DNA of 64,000 nucleotides from Enterovibrio sp045679545. GTDB taxonomy: Bacteria > Pseudomonadota > Gammaproteobacteria > Enterobacterales > Vibrionaceae. Positions 26,640 through 35,156 of the stretch are shown one piece after another. The notes beneath the pieces are model-generated. The model searched no databases. It saw only the letters and a program-made list of their open reading frames with translations, and was not told where the DNA came from. Made by a program: the position numbers and the translations under genes. Positions within the stretch are counted from its first letter, which is position 1, and each line of letters starts with the position of its first letter. Location of the stretch: the NCBI RefSeq assembly GCF_045679545.1, contig NZ_CP166195.1, positions 1,364,001-1,428,000 of the forward strand, written 5' to 3'.

Positions 26640-27474
26640 CGAAGCGCTATTGGCGATCGGTGAGGTTTCAGATCGTACAGGCGTGAACACTGTAACACTG
26701 CGCGCTTGGCAAAGACGTTACGGGCTACTTAAGCCTCAGAGAACGCCGAAAGGGCATCGTTTATACAGCGAGCAGGATGTCCAGCGCATTAAAGAAATCT
26801 TGTCTTGGCTGGACAAAGGCGTTGCTGTTAGCCAAGTGAAGCAATTGCTTGGGCAGGGTGATGTGGTTGATGCGGCAAGCGTACAAAATCTGCCGGAAGT
26901 GGCAGCGCTAAAAGATGCCGTGATGCGTTTTGATGCCCGAGCGGTGAAAAGTCGCCTAGCTGAGTTAACGAAAAACTACCCAATATCGACGCTTGAAATG
27001 ACCGTCATTAACCCGTTAAGTGATTGGTTTCGTAGCCAGAATACGGATGTGATGAAAGTGTGCGATAGCTTTTGGCATACCACGTTGGCACACGAGTTGG
27101 TGCATCGTTTGCATAACAACTCAAAAGTCCCCTCGAAAAAGCAGTGCTGGTTAGTCGCAATGCAAGGTGACCAACCACACCGTGCGTACTTACAAGCGTT
27201 GTTGCTTCAATCTGAAGGTTACAACGTCACGATTATTGAAGGGCTAGATTCAGGTTTGGGCATTCTCCATAAAGCGCTAACGGATCAGCACGTAGAGAAG
27301 CTTGTTATTTATTCTGACTCGTCATTCTCCGCATCCGTAAAACGTGAAGTCGAAAACTTGTTATCAAAGACAGAGCTGAACACTGACTTATTGGGACAGT
27401 GTAGATTGATCCACCCTGAATTGGTGAACTCAGCAACACCATCAGTCAATGCAAATCTGGAGCGTCAACAATGA
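26629..27474 (+). CDS. LitR/CarH-like MerR-family regulator with degenerate B12-binding domain
   Basis: The 281-residue regulator has a MerR HTH at about 7-75 (IGEVSDRTGVNTVTLRAWQRRYGLLKP, GHRLYSEQDVQRI). A helical bundle follows at about 85-165 with FWHTTLAHELVH (W149, H150, E156, H159), comparable to the W-H-E-H cluster of CarH. A Rossmann-like cobalamin-type domain covers about 172-265. The family is light-responsive through adenosylcobalamin. Here the lower-ligand motif ExHxxG is replaced by D181-QP-H184-RA-Y187, so His remains but spacing and Gly differ, as in class II LitR proteins of Pseudomonas type. It probably represses the promoter at 25609-25636. Confidence 0.85.
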   Translation: MASDEALLAIGEVSDRTGVNTVTLRAWQRRYGLLKPQRTPKGHRLYSEQDVQRIKEILSWLDKGVAVSQVKQLLGQGDVVDAASVQNLPEVAALKDAVMRFDARAVKSRLAELTKNYPISTLEMTVINPLSDWFRSQNTDVMKVCDSFWHTTLAHELVHRLHNNSKVPSKKQCWLVAMQGDQPHRAYLQALLLQSEGYNVTIIEGLDSGLGILHKALTDQHVEKLVIYSDSSFSASVKREVENLLSKTELNTDLLGQCRLIHPELVNSATPSVNANLERQQ

Positions 27475-28922
27475 AACTAGTTTGGTTCAGAAGAGACCTT
27501 CGAGTGAAGGACAATATTGCACTTTCTGAAGCGTGCAAAAGTGGTGAGCCTGTTATGGCAATCTACTATGAAACGCCCATTCAGTGGAAAGCTCATGGTA
27601 TGGCACCTATTCAGGCGGATTTAATCCGACGTCGACTACAGGTGCTGCAACAGGAGTTGGAGGCGCTCAATATTCCGCTGCTGTTTCGTACCGTGAATAC
27701 TTTTAGTGATATTAATCCGTCATTGGCACAGCTTTGTCAGCAATATCAAATCGCAGATATTTATTGCATCCGTGATCATGAACTCGATGAAGTTAACCGA
27801 GATAACTCGATTTCAGGTTTGCTTAGTTTGACCAGCACTAAGCTGAATGTCTTTGACTATAAATGCGTTTTCTCGCCAGGGTCAATCACCAATGGTGCGG
27901 GTAATATCTATCGTGTATTCACACCGTTCAAGAAGGCTTGGTTAGCGAGACTGCAGCGTGAGAATGTATCACCAATAGGCACTCCCCAGCCTGTGCAAAT
28001 TAATGCCACAGTGCAAGCTTTGTTAAGGCAACCAAGTACCATCGAATTTCATTATCCCCAAGACGATTCTGTTGGTTGGCCCATCGATGACAGTGCCATT
28101 ATTCAGCGAATGCGAGATTTCTGTCGCTATCGTGTAGAGCAGTACGAAGCCTCACGAGATTTTCCGGCTATTCCAGCAACAAGTCAGCTTTCTCCCTACT
28201 TGGCAATCGGCGCGATATCACCTCGTCAGTGTCTAGCTAGGCTAATTACCGAAAGCGAAAACTGCCTCGACAAAAGCGGTGGTGGTGCGCATGTGTGGTT
28301 ATCAGAGCTTATTTGGCGCGAGTTCTACCAACATATTACGGCTTCGTATCCAGAGCTCAGTAAAGGGAAAAGTTTCCTCAGCTGGACAGACTCCATCACA
28401 TGGAATGGCGACGAGTTGCAGTTTGAACGTTGGAAGCAAGGGCGCACAGGGTTTCCTATCGTTGATGCGGCTATGCGCCAGCTGAACGAAACAGGCTGGA
28501 TGCACAATCGACTAAGGATGATTGTGGCGAGTTTCCTCGTGAAAGATTTACACATCGACTGGCGCTGGGGTGAAAAATACTTCATGTCCAAGCTCATTGA
28601 TGGGGATTTTGCCGCGAACAATGGTGGTTGGCAGTGGTCTGCATCAGTAGGCACGGATGCCCAACCTTATTTTCGTGTTTTTAATCCCACTGCGCAGAGC
28701 AAAAAGTTTGATCCTAACGTGCGATTTATTCGTAGATGGTTGAAAGAATTAGAATCAGTTCCTGATGAAGCATTGCATGAGCCTTATCGTTGGGCAGAGA
28801 AACAGGGAATTGATTTAGCGTACCCGCGCCCGATTGTTGATCATAAGGCCGCACGAGAGACTGCCATCTCTATGTTTGAAATGGCGAAGTCGCAACAGAA
28901 TACCCAAAGGGCCGAATCATGA
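27471..28922 (+). CDS. phr: Class I DNA photolyase (cryptochrome/photolyase family)
   Basis: The 483-residue protein has an N-terminal antenna-binding Rossmann domain (LVWFRRDLRVKDN at 3-15) and a C-terminal FAD domain. The latter contains GRTGFPIVDAAMRQL, TGWMHNRLRMIVASFLVKDL and NNGGWQWSASVGTDAQPYFRVFNP. W311, W364 and W387 sit at a constant +5 offset from the electron-transfer triad W306, W359 and W382 of E. coli PhrB, so the triad is conserved. The enzyme uses blue light to split cyclobutane pyrimidine dimers. Its ATG overlaps the stop of the regulator gene by 4 bp, which suggests translational coupling. Confidence 0.95.
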   Translation: MKLVWFRRDLRVKDNIALSEACKSGEPVMAIYYETPIQWKAHGMAPIQADLIRRRLQVLQQELEALNIPLLFRTVNTFSDINPSLAQLCQQYQIADIYCIRDHELDEVNRDNSISGLLSLTSTKLNVFDYKCVFSPGSITNGAGNIYRVFTPFKKAWLARLQRENVSPIGTPQPVQINATVQALLRQPSTIEFHYPQDDSVGWPIDDSAIIQRMRDFCRYRVEQYEASRDFPAIPATSQLSPYLAIGAISPRQCLARLITESENCLDKSGGGAHVWLSELIWREFYQHITASYPELSKGKSFLSWTDSITWNGDELQFERWKQGRTGFPIVDAAMRQLNETGWMHNRLRMIVASFLVKDLHIDWRWGEKYFMSKLIDGDFAANNGGWQWSASVGTDAQPYFRVFNPTAQSKKFDPNVRFIRRWLKELESVPDEALHEPYRWAEKQGIDLAYPRPIVDHKAARETAISMFEMAKSQQNTQRAES

Positions 28923-29368
28923 TGCACACTGCAGAGACCCCACAGCAACACACCCTTGAGCGATTTATTTCGATATATACGTCGTTACGAAAAGACAATT
29001 TGCACTCGTTAAACACAATTTACAGCCCTGATGTCGTTTTTGAAGACCCTGCGCACCGTATCGAAGGGTATGACAACTTGGCGCGTTACTTTGAATCTAT
29101 GTACACCAATGTGACAGATTGTCGCTTTGAGATTCACCAACACGCAGTGAATGGCGATGCTGCTTTCATCAGTTGGACCATGACCCTGTCTCACCCAAAG
29201 CTCTCTGGTGGTGCAGAGAGATCGGTAGAGGGCTGTTCAAGGTTAATTCTGAAAGAAGGCCGAGTTGCGCTACACAGAGATTATTTTGACCTTGGTGAAA
29301 TGCTGTATGAAGCGCTGCCTGTATTGGGCGCCGCTGTGAAAATGATCAAAAAGAGATTAGGGCAATGA
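28919..29368 (+). CDS. SnoaL-like / NTF2-fold protein of the photolyase operon
   Basis: The 149-residue protein has an NTF2-like fold: an N-terminal helix (LERFISIYTSLRKDNLHSLNTIYSPDVVFEDPAHRIEGYDNLARYFESMY) and a beta-sheet ending in FISWTMTLSHPKL and LILKEGRVALHRDYFDLGEMLY. Such small proteins are found in the equivalent operons of Vibrio and Pseudomonas relatives, but their function is unknown; a cyclase, isomerase or carrier role in fatty-acid modification is possible. Two adjacent ATGs (28919, 28922) overlap the photolyase stop. Confidence 0.8.
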   Translation: MMHTAETPQQHTLERFISIYTSLRKDNLHSLNTIYSPDVVFEDPAHRIEGYDNLARYFESMYTNVTDCRFEIHQHAVNGDAAFISWTMTLSHPKLSGGAERSVEGCSRLILKEGRVALHRDYFDLGEMLYEALPVLGAAVKMIKKRLGQ

Positions 29369-30096
29369 AGCGCGTATTGATTACTGGTGCCTCGTCAGGT
29401 ATTGGATTTCAGCTTGCAAAAGACTACGCGGATGATGGCTGGCATGTGGTGGCGTGTGGACGCAATGTCGAACAGCTAAAAAGCTGGTCAAAAGGTCGTG
29501 ACACTGTCACAATACTGAGCTTTGATGCAACGAATGATTCTGAAACTAAAGAAGTTTTAGGAAAAATCGAATCCCCTTGTGATTTGATCATTCTCAATGC
29601 AGGAACGTGTGAATACATAGACAATGGCCATATCGATGTGGCGCTGTTCAAGCGTGTATTTGATATCAACTTTTTTGGTCTTCTTAATTGTATTCAAGCA
29701 TTACAGGACACTTTTTCAGCGCAAACGCATTTGGCATTAATGGGTTCAACGGCGGCGTATTTGGGCTTACCTCGCGCCGAAGCCTATGGGGCATCTAAGG
29801 CCGCGGTTGCTTATCTAGCTAAGTCTCTGACGGTTGATCTTGAGTATAAGGGTGTGACAGTGTCACTTGTTTCACCTGGTTTCGTAAAAACACCGCTCAC
29901 AGACAAGAACGATTTCCCGATGCCGATGCTTATCACACCTGAAGAGGCGTCGTTGGCTATTCGTCAGGGGTTAGAAAAGAAGAAAGCTGAAGTTCATTTC
30001 CCTAAGAAGTTCACCTATTTCCTCAAGCTAATCGCATCGTTGCCAATGGCATTTCAACTTGCGCTGGTAAGAAAAATAACAAGGAAAGCACAATGA
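29365..30096 (+). CDS. Short-chain dehydrogenase/reductase
   Basis: The 243-residue SDR has the cofactor motif TGASSGIG at about 7-14, NAG at about 80, the catalytic Ser in MGSTAAY and YGASK (Tyr-x-x-x-Lys), followed by a PG turn (SLVSPGFVKTPL). Its C-terminus is hydrophobic and basic (FTYFLKLIASLPMAFQLALVRKITRKA), so it may associate with the membrane. Substrate unknown; by context probably a lipid or fatty acyl intermediate. It overlaps both neighbours by 4 bp. Confidence 0.9.
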   Translation: MKRVLITGASSGIGFQLAKDYADDGWHVVACGRNVEQLKSWSKGRDTVTILSFDATNDSETKEVLGKIESPCDLIILNAGTCEYIDNGHIDVALFKRVFDINFFGLLNCIQALQDTFSAQTHLALMGSTAAYLGLPRAEAYGASKAAVAYLAKSLTVDLEYKGVTVSLVSPGFVKTPLTDKNDFPMPMLITPEEASLAIRQGLEKKKAEVHFPKKFTYFLKLIASLPMAFQLALVRKITRKAQ

Positions 30097-31379
30097 AAAT
30101 TGCAATTATAGGTTCTGGAATTTCGGGCCTGACGTGTGCGCATTATTTGCACAAAGAGCATGACATCACGTTATTTGAAGCTAATGACTACATAGGCGGT
30201 CATACCGCGACGGTTGATGTGGAAGTTGCCAGCGGCAAATATGCGATTGATACGGGTTTTATCGTCTTCAACGACCGTACCTATCCAAACTTCCGAAATC
30301 TGATGGCAGACATAGGCATGGGCGCGCAGGAATCAGAAATGAGCTTTAGCGTGCGCAATGAAGACAATGGCCTTGAGTATAATGGCCACAGTGTAGGTTC
30401 TTTGTTCGCTCAAAAGCGAAATCTGCTGAATCCAAAGTTCTATAAATTCATTTCAGAAATCCTGCGATTCAACAAAGAAGCGCGCGAGGCATATACCATT
30501 GCCACGCATGGCGATCCCTTGATTGAGCAAACGCTGGGTGATTTTCTGTCACGTCGCCAATTCAGCGAATATTTTTGCCAAAACTATATATTACCAATGG
30601 GCGCAGCGATTTGGTCATCGACCTTGTCTGACATGCGCGCATTCCCGTTGAAGTTCTTTCTCCGTTTCTTCCAAAACCACGGACTGCTGGACGTCACAAA
30701 TCGCCCGCAGTGGTATGTGATTCCAGGTGGCTCACGTGAATACGTACGTAAGATGGTTCCTGCTTTTGAAGATCGTATCAAACTCAATGCTGGCATCAAA
30801 CATGTTGAACGCTACTCGAACCATGTCGTGGTCGTCACTGAAGATGGCGATTACACCTTTGATCAGGTGATTTTTGCATGCCACAGTGATCAAGCCTTGG
30901 CCCTGTTGAATAACCCGACCAAAGACGAGCAGGCTGTCTTAGGCAGTATTGATTATCAAGACAATGATGTGGTTCTTCATACTGATATCAGTGTGTTACC
31001 GCGTCGAAAAGCGGCGTGGGCGAGTTGGAACTATCACCTTGGTGAAAGCACAGGTCGAGAAGAGCGACCAGCAGCTCTGAGCTATAACATGAACATTTTG
31101 CAAGGTATTGATGCGCCAGAAACCTTCTGCGTGACCTTGAACCAGTCGGACCATATTGACCCTTCAAAGATCTTGCGCAAATTCGTTTATGCCCATCCCG
31201 TGTTTGACCAAAAATGCATTGATGCTCAGAAGCAACGTGAGCTTATTTCGGGCGACAACTTGAGCTGGTTCTGTGGTGCTTACTGGTACAACGGCTTCCA
31301 TGAAGACGGCGTGCGAAGTGCATTGGATGTAGTGAAGGGTATCCACGCGATGCCGATTCCGCTGCGGAGCGCTTCATGA
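30093..31379 (+). CDS. FAD-dependent amine-oxidase-like oxidoreductase
   Basis: The 428-residue flavoprotein has an N-terminal dinucleotide-binding motif IGSGISGLTCAHYL followed by the Glu of FEANDYIGGHT. It ends WFCGAYWYNGFHEDGVRSALDVVKGI, the C-terminal FAD contact typical of this NAD/FAD-binding family. Homologues stand beside DUF1365 and Cfa-type methyltransferase genes in many Proteobacteria, including operons induced by singlet oxygen or light. In Rhodobacter sphaeroides related operons make methylated furan fatty acids. Its role as the desaturase or oxidase step is inferred from that context. Confidence 0.88.
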   Translation: MKIAIIGSGISGLTCAHYLHKEHDITLFEANDYIGGHTATVDVEVASGKYAIDTGFIVFNDRTYPNFRNLMADIGMGAQESEMSFSVRNEDNGLEYNGHSVGSLFAQKRNLLNPKFYKFISEILRFNKEAREAYTIATHGDPLIEQTLGDFLSRRQFSEYFCQNYILPMGAAIWSSTLSDMRAFPLKFFLRFFQNHGLLDVTNRPQWYVIPGGSREYVRKMVPAFEDRIKLNAGIKHVERYSNHVVVVTEDGDYTFDQVIFACHSDQALALLNNPTKDEQAVLGSIDYQDNDVVLHTDISVLPRRKAAWASWNYHLGESTGREERPAALSYNMNILQGIDAPETFCVTLNQSDHIDPSKILRKFVYAHPVFDQKCIDAQKQRELISGDNLSWFCGAYWYNGFHEDGVRSALDVVKGIHAMPIPLRSAS

Positions 31380-32113
31380 GTCCCGAATCACTCAGTGGCT
31401 TGTATGTGGGCAGTGTTCGCCACCGTCGATTCACGCCGGTAAAACATGGGTTTACGTATCCTATGTTCATGCCTTTGATTGATTTGGATGAAATTGAAGA
31501 ACTGTCTCAGACAGTGAGAGGCTTTTCCCTAAAGAAATGGGGGGTCGCGAGCTTCCATCGTCCTGACTATATGGAAGGGCGAACAGACACACAAAAAGCG
31601 GTGCAGGACAAAGTGTTCGCACTGACGGGTAGTAGGTATACCGGAAAAGTATTGGCCTTGTGCCACTTACGTTATTTCGGATTGTATTTCAGTCCCGTCA
31701 ATTTCTATTACTTGTACGACGAAGACGGCAACTGGTGTTACATGCTGGCGGAAGTCAGCAACACACCTTGGAATCAGCGCCATTACTATGCGATTCCTGC
31801 CGGTAAACATTGGGAGAATGATAAGGCATTCCACGTTTCTCCCTTTAACCCTATTGAACAGAAATATGTTTGGAAACTGCGTCCGATTAATAAAGTCGCG
31901 TTTATTCATCTCGAAACGCATCGAGATGACCGCGAATTTGACGCCACGCTCGCGATGTCGAAGAAGCCTTTTTCTTCCTCAGAGCTTGCCAAACTTATCG
32001 TGAAAACGCCCGTGATGACGGTAAAAGTTGTCGCCTCAATCTATTGGCAAGCTTTAAAGCTATGGATCAAAGGCACGCCATTATATACCCATCCCGCGCA
32101 AGCAAAGGAGTGA
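31376..32113 (+). CDS. DUF1365 family protein
   Basis: The 245-residue protein begins with SGLYVGSVRHRRFTPVKHGFTYPMFMPLIDLDE, the DUF1365 hallmark. It continues with LCHLRYFGLYFSPVNFYYLYD, EVSNTPWNQRHYYA and KAFHVSPFNPIEQKYVW. These are among the conserved His/Asn/Tyr positions of the family. No enzyme activity is firmly established. It is almost always encoded between an amine-oxidase-like gene and a cyclopropane synthase-like gene, as here. The ATG overlaps the previous stop by 4 bp. Confidence 0.9.
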   Translation: MSPESLSGLYVGSVRHRRFTPVKHGFTYPMFMPLIDLDEIEELSQTVRGFSLKKWGVASFHRPDYMEGRTDTQKAVQDKVFALTGSRYTGKVLALCHLRYFGLYFSPVNFYYLYDEDGNWCYMLAEVSNTPWNQRHYYAIPAGKHWENDKAFHVSPFNPIEQKYVWKLRPINKVAFIHLETHRDDREFDATLAMSKKPFSSSELAKLIVKTPVMTVKVVASIYWQALKLWIKGTPLYTHPAQAKE

Positions 32114-32115
32114 CT

Positions 32116-33354
32116 ATGTATTCCAGCGAAATCGAATCGACAACGTGGCCTGTAACGAAAAAAGACACGTTCGCCCGCAGTATGCTTTTGTCCACGTTTG
32201 GGCACATAGAAGGCGTGGCCCTGACATTGGTTGATTATGATGGGCAAACACAGCAGCTTGGCGACATGAATGCTGAGCTGCATGCAGAGATCATAGTGCG
32301 CCACCCAGGATTTTACCGTCGTGTGTTGAGCGGCGGAAGCATTGCAGCCTCTGAGGCTTATGTTGATGGCTGGTGGGACTCTCCAGATCTCACCAATGTG
32401 ATTCGTGCCGTGTGCCGTAACTTGCCTGCACTAGATCGTCTAGAGAGCAAAGTGGGCTGGATAGCGAATATTGCGCAAAAGTTTGGCCATTGGAAAAACA
32501 GAAACACGAAAGAAAATTCTCGCAATAACATTTCCGCGCATTACGACCTTGGTAACGATCTATACGAACGCTTCCTTGATAAAGAGATGCTCTATTCCGC
32601 TGCTATCTATGAAAACGATTCAGATACGCTGGAAAGTGCGCAGTTTGAAAAAATGGACAGACTGTGTCGTGAGCTCAGGTTGCAGCCAAGCGATCATCTT
32701 GTCGAAATCGGCACGGGTTGGGGTGGCATGGCCATTCATGCTGCTAAGCATTACGGATGTAAAGTGACGACGACGACGATCTCTAATGAGCAATACGAAT
32801 GGGCAAAGAGTCGTGTTGAGCAGGAAGGGTTATCTGATCAAATCACGCTGCTTAAAGAAGATTATCGTGACCTCGAAGGGCAGTACGACAAACTGGTGTC
32901 CATTGAGATGATTGAAGCGGTGGGGAAAGCCTACCTGACGACGTATATCAAAAAGTGTCAGTCCTTGTTAAAGCCGAATGGCTTGATGGCGATTCAGGCC
33001 ATTACCATTGCTGATCAACGCTATGACTACTACAGCAGCAATGTGGATTTTATCCAGAAGCATATTTTCCCCGGTGGCTTTCTTCCGTCCGTCAATGTAC
33101 TTCTCGATCACTTTACCCGTGAGAGCGATTTGGTCGCGCGTGATCTAAAAGACATTGGCTTGGATTACGCACGCACGCTGCAGGATTGGCACGAGAGATT
33201 TAACGACAAGCAGGCCGAGCTTGCAGAACTTGGCTATGACGAGCGTTTCTCTCGGCTTTGGCGTTACTACTTCTGTTATTGCGAAGGTGGTTTTCGTGAG
33301 CGCACCATCAGTACGGTACAGCTTGTATTGAGCCGTCCTGACTGGCGAGATTAG
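32116..33354 (+). CDS. Cyclopropane-fatty-acyl-phospholipid synthase family methyltransferase
   Basis: The 412-residue protein has the Cfa architecture: an N-terminal lipid-binding part (about 1-130), then a SAM methyltransferase domain with NISAHYDLGNDLYERFLDKEMLYSAAIY (139-165) and motif I VEIGTGWGGMAIHAA (196-210). EQYEWAKSRVE, SIEMIEAVG and YCEGGFRERTIS follow, as in E. coli Cfa. It methylates unsaturated acyl chains of membrane phospholipids, giving cyclopropane or, for UfaM-like members, methylated acids on the way to furan fatty acids. Start: ATG 32116 behind AGGAG; the frame is open upstream to 32044 but overlaps DUF1365. Confidence 0.92.
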   Translation: MYSSEIESTTWPVTKKDTFARSMLLSTFGHIEGVALTLVDYDGQTQQLGDMNAELHAEIIVRHPGFYRRVLSGGSIAASEAYVDGWWDSPDLTNVIRAVCRNLPALDRLESKVGWIANIAQKFGHWKNRNTKENSRNNISAHYDLGNDLYERFLDKEMLYSAAIYENDSDTLESAQFEKMDRLCRELRLQPSDHLVEIGTGWGGMAIHAAKHYGCKVTTTTISNEQYEWAKSRVEQEGLSDQITLLKEDYRDLEGQYDKLVSIEMIEAVGKAYLTTYIKKCQSLLKPNGLMAIQAITIADQRYDYYSSNVDFIQKHIFPGGFLPSVNVLLDHFTRESDLVARDLKDIGLDYARTLQDWHERFNDKQAELAELGYDERFSRLWRYYFCYCEGGFRERTISTVQLVLSRPDWRD

Positions 33355-33401
33355 TTCAACAAAGTTAATTCAACAACACGGGGCGGGACGAGGTAGAAAG
33401 T

Positions 33402-33920
33402 ATGCGAATTATTCTGATTTCACTGGCATTCAACCTGTATTGGTTCGCTGCTGTCGTAGGGCAAAACAGCTTTCTTCCCCTCCTTGTGTTGGCTTTGATT
33501 GCATCGATGTTTATCGACCGTGGCGTGATCATTGCCATTCCTCTGTTTGCATTGATCGGCATCTCGGGCGACGCAGTATTGATGTCTAACCAAATATTGA
33601 TGTTCAACACGCCCTTCTTGCCATTGTGGCTTTGTTTACTGTGGGCAGGTTTTGGTGCGTATCTATGGCTGATCAAAGATTGGGTATTGGAAAAGAACAT
33701 TGGCTTACTGATTGTGGCTGGTGCTTTCGGTGGCGCAATGAGTTATCTCGGCGGTGAACGTTTAGGCGCTGTGTCATTTGGACAGCCCTATTGGGTCACG
33801 GCTGCCGTGTTAGCGGTGGGTTGGGCAATGTACAGCGTGGTGTTTCTGGCATTGTTGAAGTACTTTCAGTCTAAGGGGGGAGCATGGCTACCTACGCGTT
33901 CGGTTTCAGTAAAAAAATGA
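33402..33920 (+). CDS. DUF2878 family membrane protein
   Basis: The 172-residue protein consists of about five or six hydrophobic segments (for example FLPLLVLALIASMFIDRGVIIAIPLFALIGISGDAVLM), with little outside the membrane except a short basic tail. This matches DUF2878 inner-membrane proteins, which often follow Cfa/DUF1365 genes. Function unknown; a membrane partner of the fatty-acid-modifying enzymes is plausible. It lies 47 bp after the methyltransferase gene and overlaps the next gene by 37 bp. Confidence 0.85.
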   Translation: MRIILISLAFNLYWFAAVVGQNSFLPLLVLALIASMFIDRGVIIAIPLFALIGISGDAVLMSNQILMFNTPFLPLWLCLLWAGFGAYLWLIKDWVLEKNIGLLIVAGAFGGAMSYLGGERLGAVSFGQPYWVTAAVLAVGWAMYSVVFLALLKYFQSKGGAWLPTRSVSVKK

Positions 33921-34540
33921 CGATTCAACGCTTCGCTGGCGCTGTGGCATTGCTGACATCGTTGTCGTCTTTTGCCTTCACTGGTGCTAGCACTGGTCAG
34001 CCTGTCAGCGTCGCTGCGCCTGTTGCGGGAGCCGTGACGAATGCCTTATCGCAAGAATCTTCGGAAAAACTGTCAGAAACAAAAGACCAGTGGATGTGGT
34101 GGAAGCCTGTTGGATCGGCATCACTCACGTGGGGGTTTTGGAAAATTTACGACAGCGAATTGCGCACCCCAAGCGGTGTATACAACGCCGATTCCCCGTT
34201 GCCTTTAGCCCTGGTGATAACCTACGACCGAGACATTGATGCGGATGATCTCCTCGATGCAACCGTTGAGCAATGGGAGCATTTAGGGTTCAGTGCCGAC
34301 ATCATAGCGAGCTGGAAGCCTCAGATGAAAAATGCTTGGCCGGATGTCAAAGAAGGGGATCGACTGATTTATGTGTTGGACAGAAAAGATGGGGCTTTCT
34401 TTTACCAACCTAAACAAGGTCAGCTCACCGCTTATGCAGCGTTGACCAATATGCCTTTGGCTACAGCGTTTGCTGATATATGGCTCTCACCAAAAACCGC
34501 TTACCCGTCGCTTCGTTTAGCTCTCATTGGAGGAAAATAA
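33884..34540 (+). CDS. Chalcone isomerase-like periplasmic protein
   Basis: The 218-residue precursor has a signal peptide (ALLTSLSSFAFTGAS region). The mature part resembles bacterial chalcone-isomerase-like proteins (PF16036 type): KPVGSASLTWGFWKIYDSELRTPSG, PLALVITYDRDIDADDLLDATVEQW, DRLIYVLDRKDGAFFYQ and FADIWLSPKTAYPSLRLALIG. In plants the fold binds fatty acids; bacterial members with this context probably handle a lipid ligand in the periplasm. The start at 33884 follows GGGGGAG. The gene overlaps the DUF2878 gene by 37 bp, and the next gene follows after 2 bp. Confidence 0.82.
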   Translation: MATYAFGFSKKMTIQRFAGAVALLTSLSSFAFTGASTGQPVSVAAPVAGAVTNALSQESSEKLSETKDQWMWWKPVGSASLTWGFWKIYDSELRTPSGVYNADSPLPLALVITYDRDIDADDLLDATVEQWEHLGFSADIIASWKPQMKNAWPDVKEGDRLIYVLDRKDGAFFYQPKQGQLTAYAALTNMPLATAFADIWLSPKTAYPSLRLALIGGK

Positions 34541-34542
34541 GT

Positions 34543-35067
34543 GTGAGAAAACTTGCCATTATAGGAGCATTTTTACTGGCTCTCGTCGGCTGCTCAAGTT
34601 CAATTGACGATTACAAAAATACCACCCCGACTTTTAATCTCTTTGAGTATTTTGAAGGAGACGTAAAAGCATGGGGTATGGTGCAAGACTACACCGGTAA
34701 GCAAACGCGCCGATTTGATGTGGATATCAAAGGCACGGTTGAAGGCAACGTGATCACCCTTGATGAAGACTTTTTGTTTGATGATGGTGAGATCCAAAAG
34801 CGTATTTGGAGCATTACTCGGTTAGAGGATGGCACGTATCAAGGGGCTGCGGGTGATGTGGTTGGCATGGCCTCTGGGCGTGAAGAAGGGAATGCACTCA
34901 ACTGGGTGTATGATCTTAGCGTGGAAGTGGGCGACAGCACCTATGTACTGACACTCGATGATTGGCTATTCCGCCAAGATGAGAAAAGGGCATTTAACCT
35001 GACATCAATGAAGAAATTTGGTGTAGAAGTAGGGCGACTTTCGATATTTTTTGAAAAGCAGGACTAA
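34543..35067 (+). CDS. DUF3833 lipoprotein
   Basis: The 174-residue precursor starts at GTG 34543 (GGAGG at 34529-34533) as (V/M)RKLAIIGAFLLALVGCSSS, with a clear lipobox LVGC, so the mature N-terminus is a lipidated Cys. The body is beta-rich: FEYFEGDVKAWGMVQDYTGKQTRRFDVDIKGTVEG and FLFDDGEIQKRIWSITRLEDGTYQGAAGDV are typical of DUF3833. The upstream in-frame ATG at 34480 lies inside the previous gene and would bury the signal. Last gene of the operon. Confidence 0.88.
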   Translation: MRKLAIIGAFLLALVGCSSSIDDYKNTTPTFNLFEYFEGDVKAWGMVQDYTGKQTRRFDVDIKGTVEGNVITLDEDFLFDDGEIQKRIWSITRLEDGTYQGAAGDVVGMASGREEGNALNWVYDLSVEVGDSTYVLTLDDWLFRQDEKRAFNLTSMKKFGVEVGRLSIFFEKQD

Positions 35068-35098
35068 GTTTTAGGTTTTGTTGATAGGTTTCACAACG

Positions 35099-35125
35099 AA
35101 AAAGCAGGATTAGTCCTGCTTTTTT
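35099..35125 (+). terminator. Terminator closing the photolyase/fatty-acid operon
   Basis: An 11-bp stem, AAAAAGCAGGA (35099-35109) with TCCTGCTTTTT (35114-35124), has a 4-nt loop and ends in a T-run. A partial copy of the same arm occurs at 35054-35063 over the last stop codon. Confidence 0.87.
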
Positions 35126-35156
35126 GGTTCTTCTATCCGTCTTCCAGTGCCAGTGG

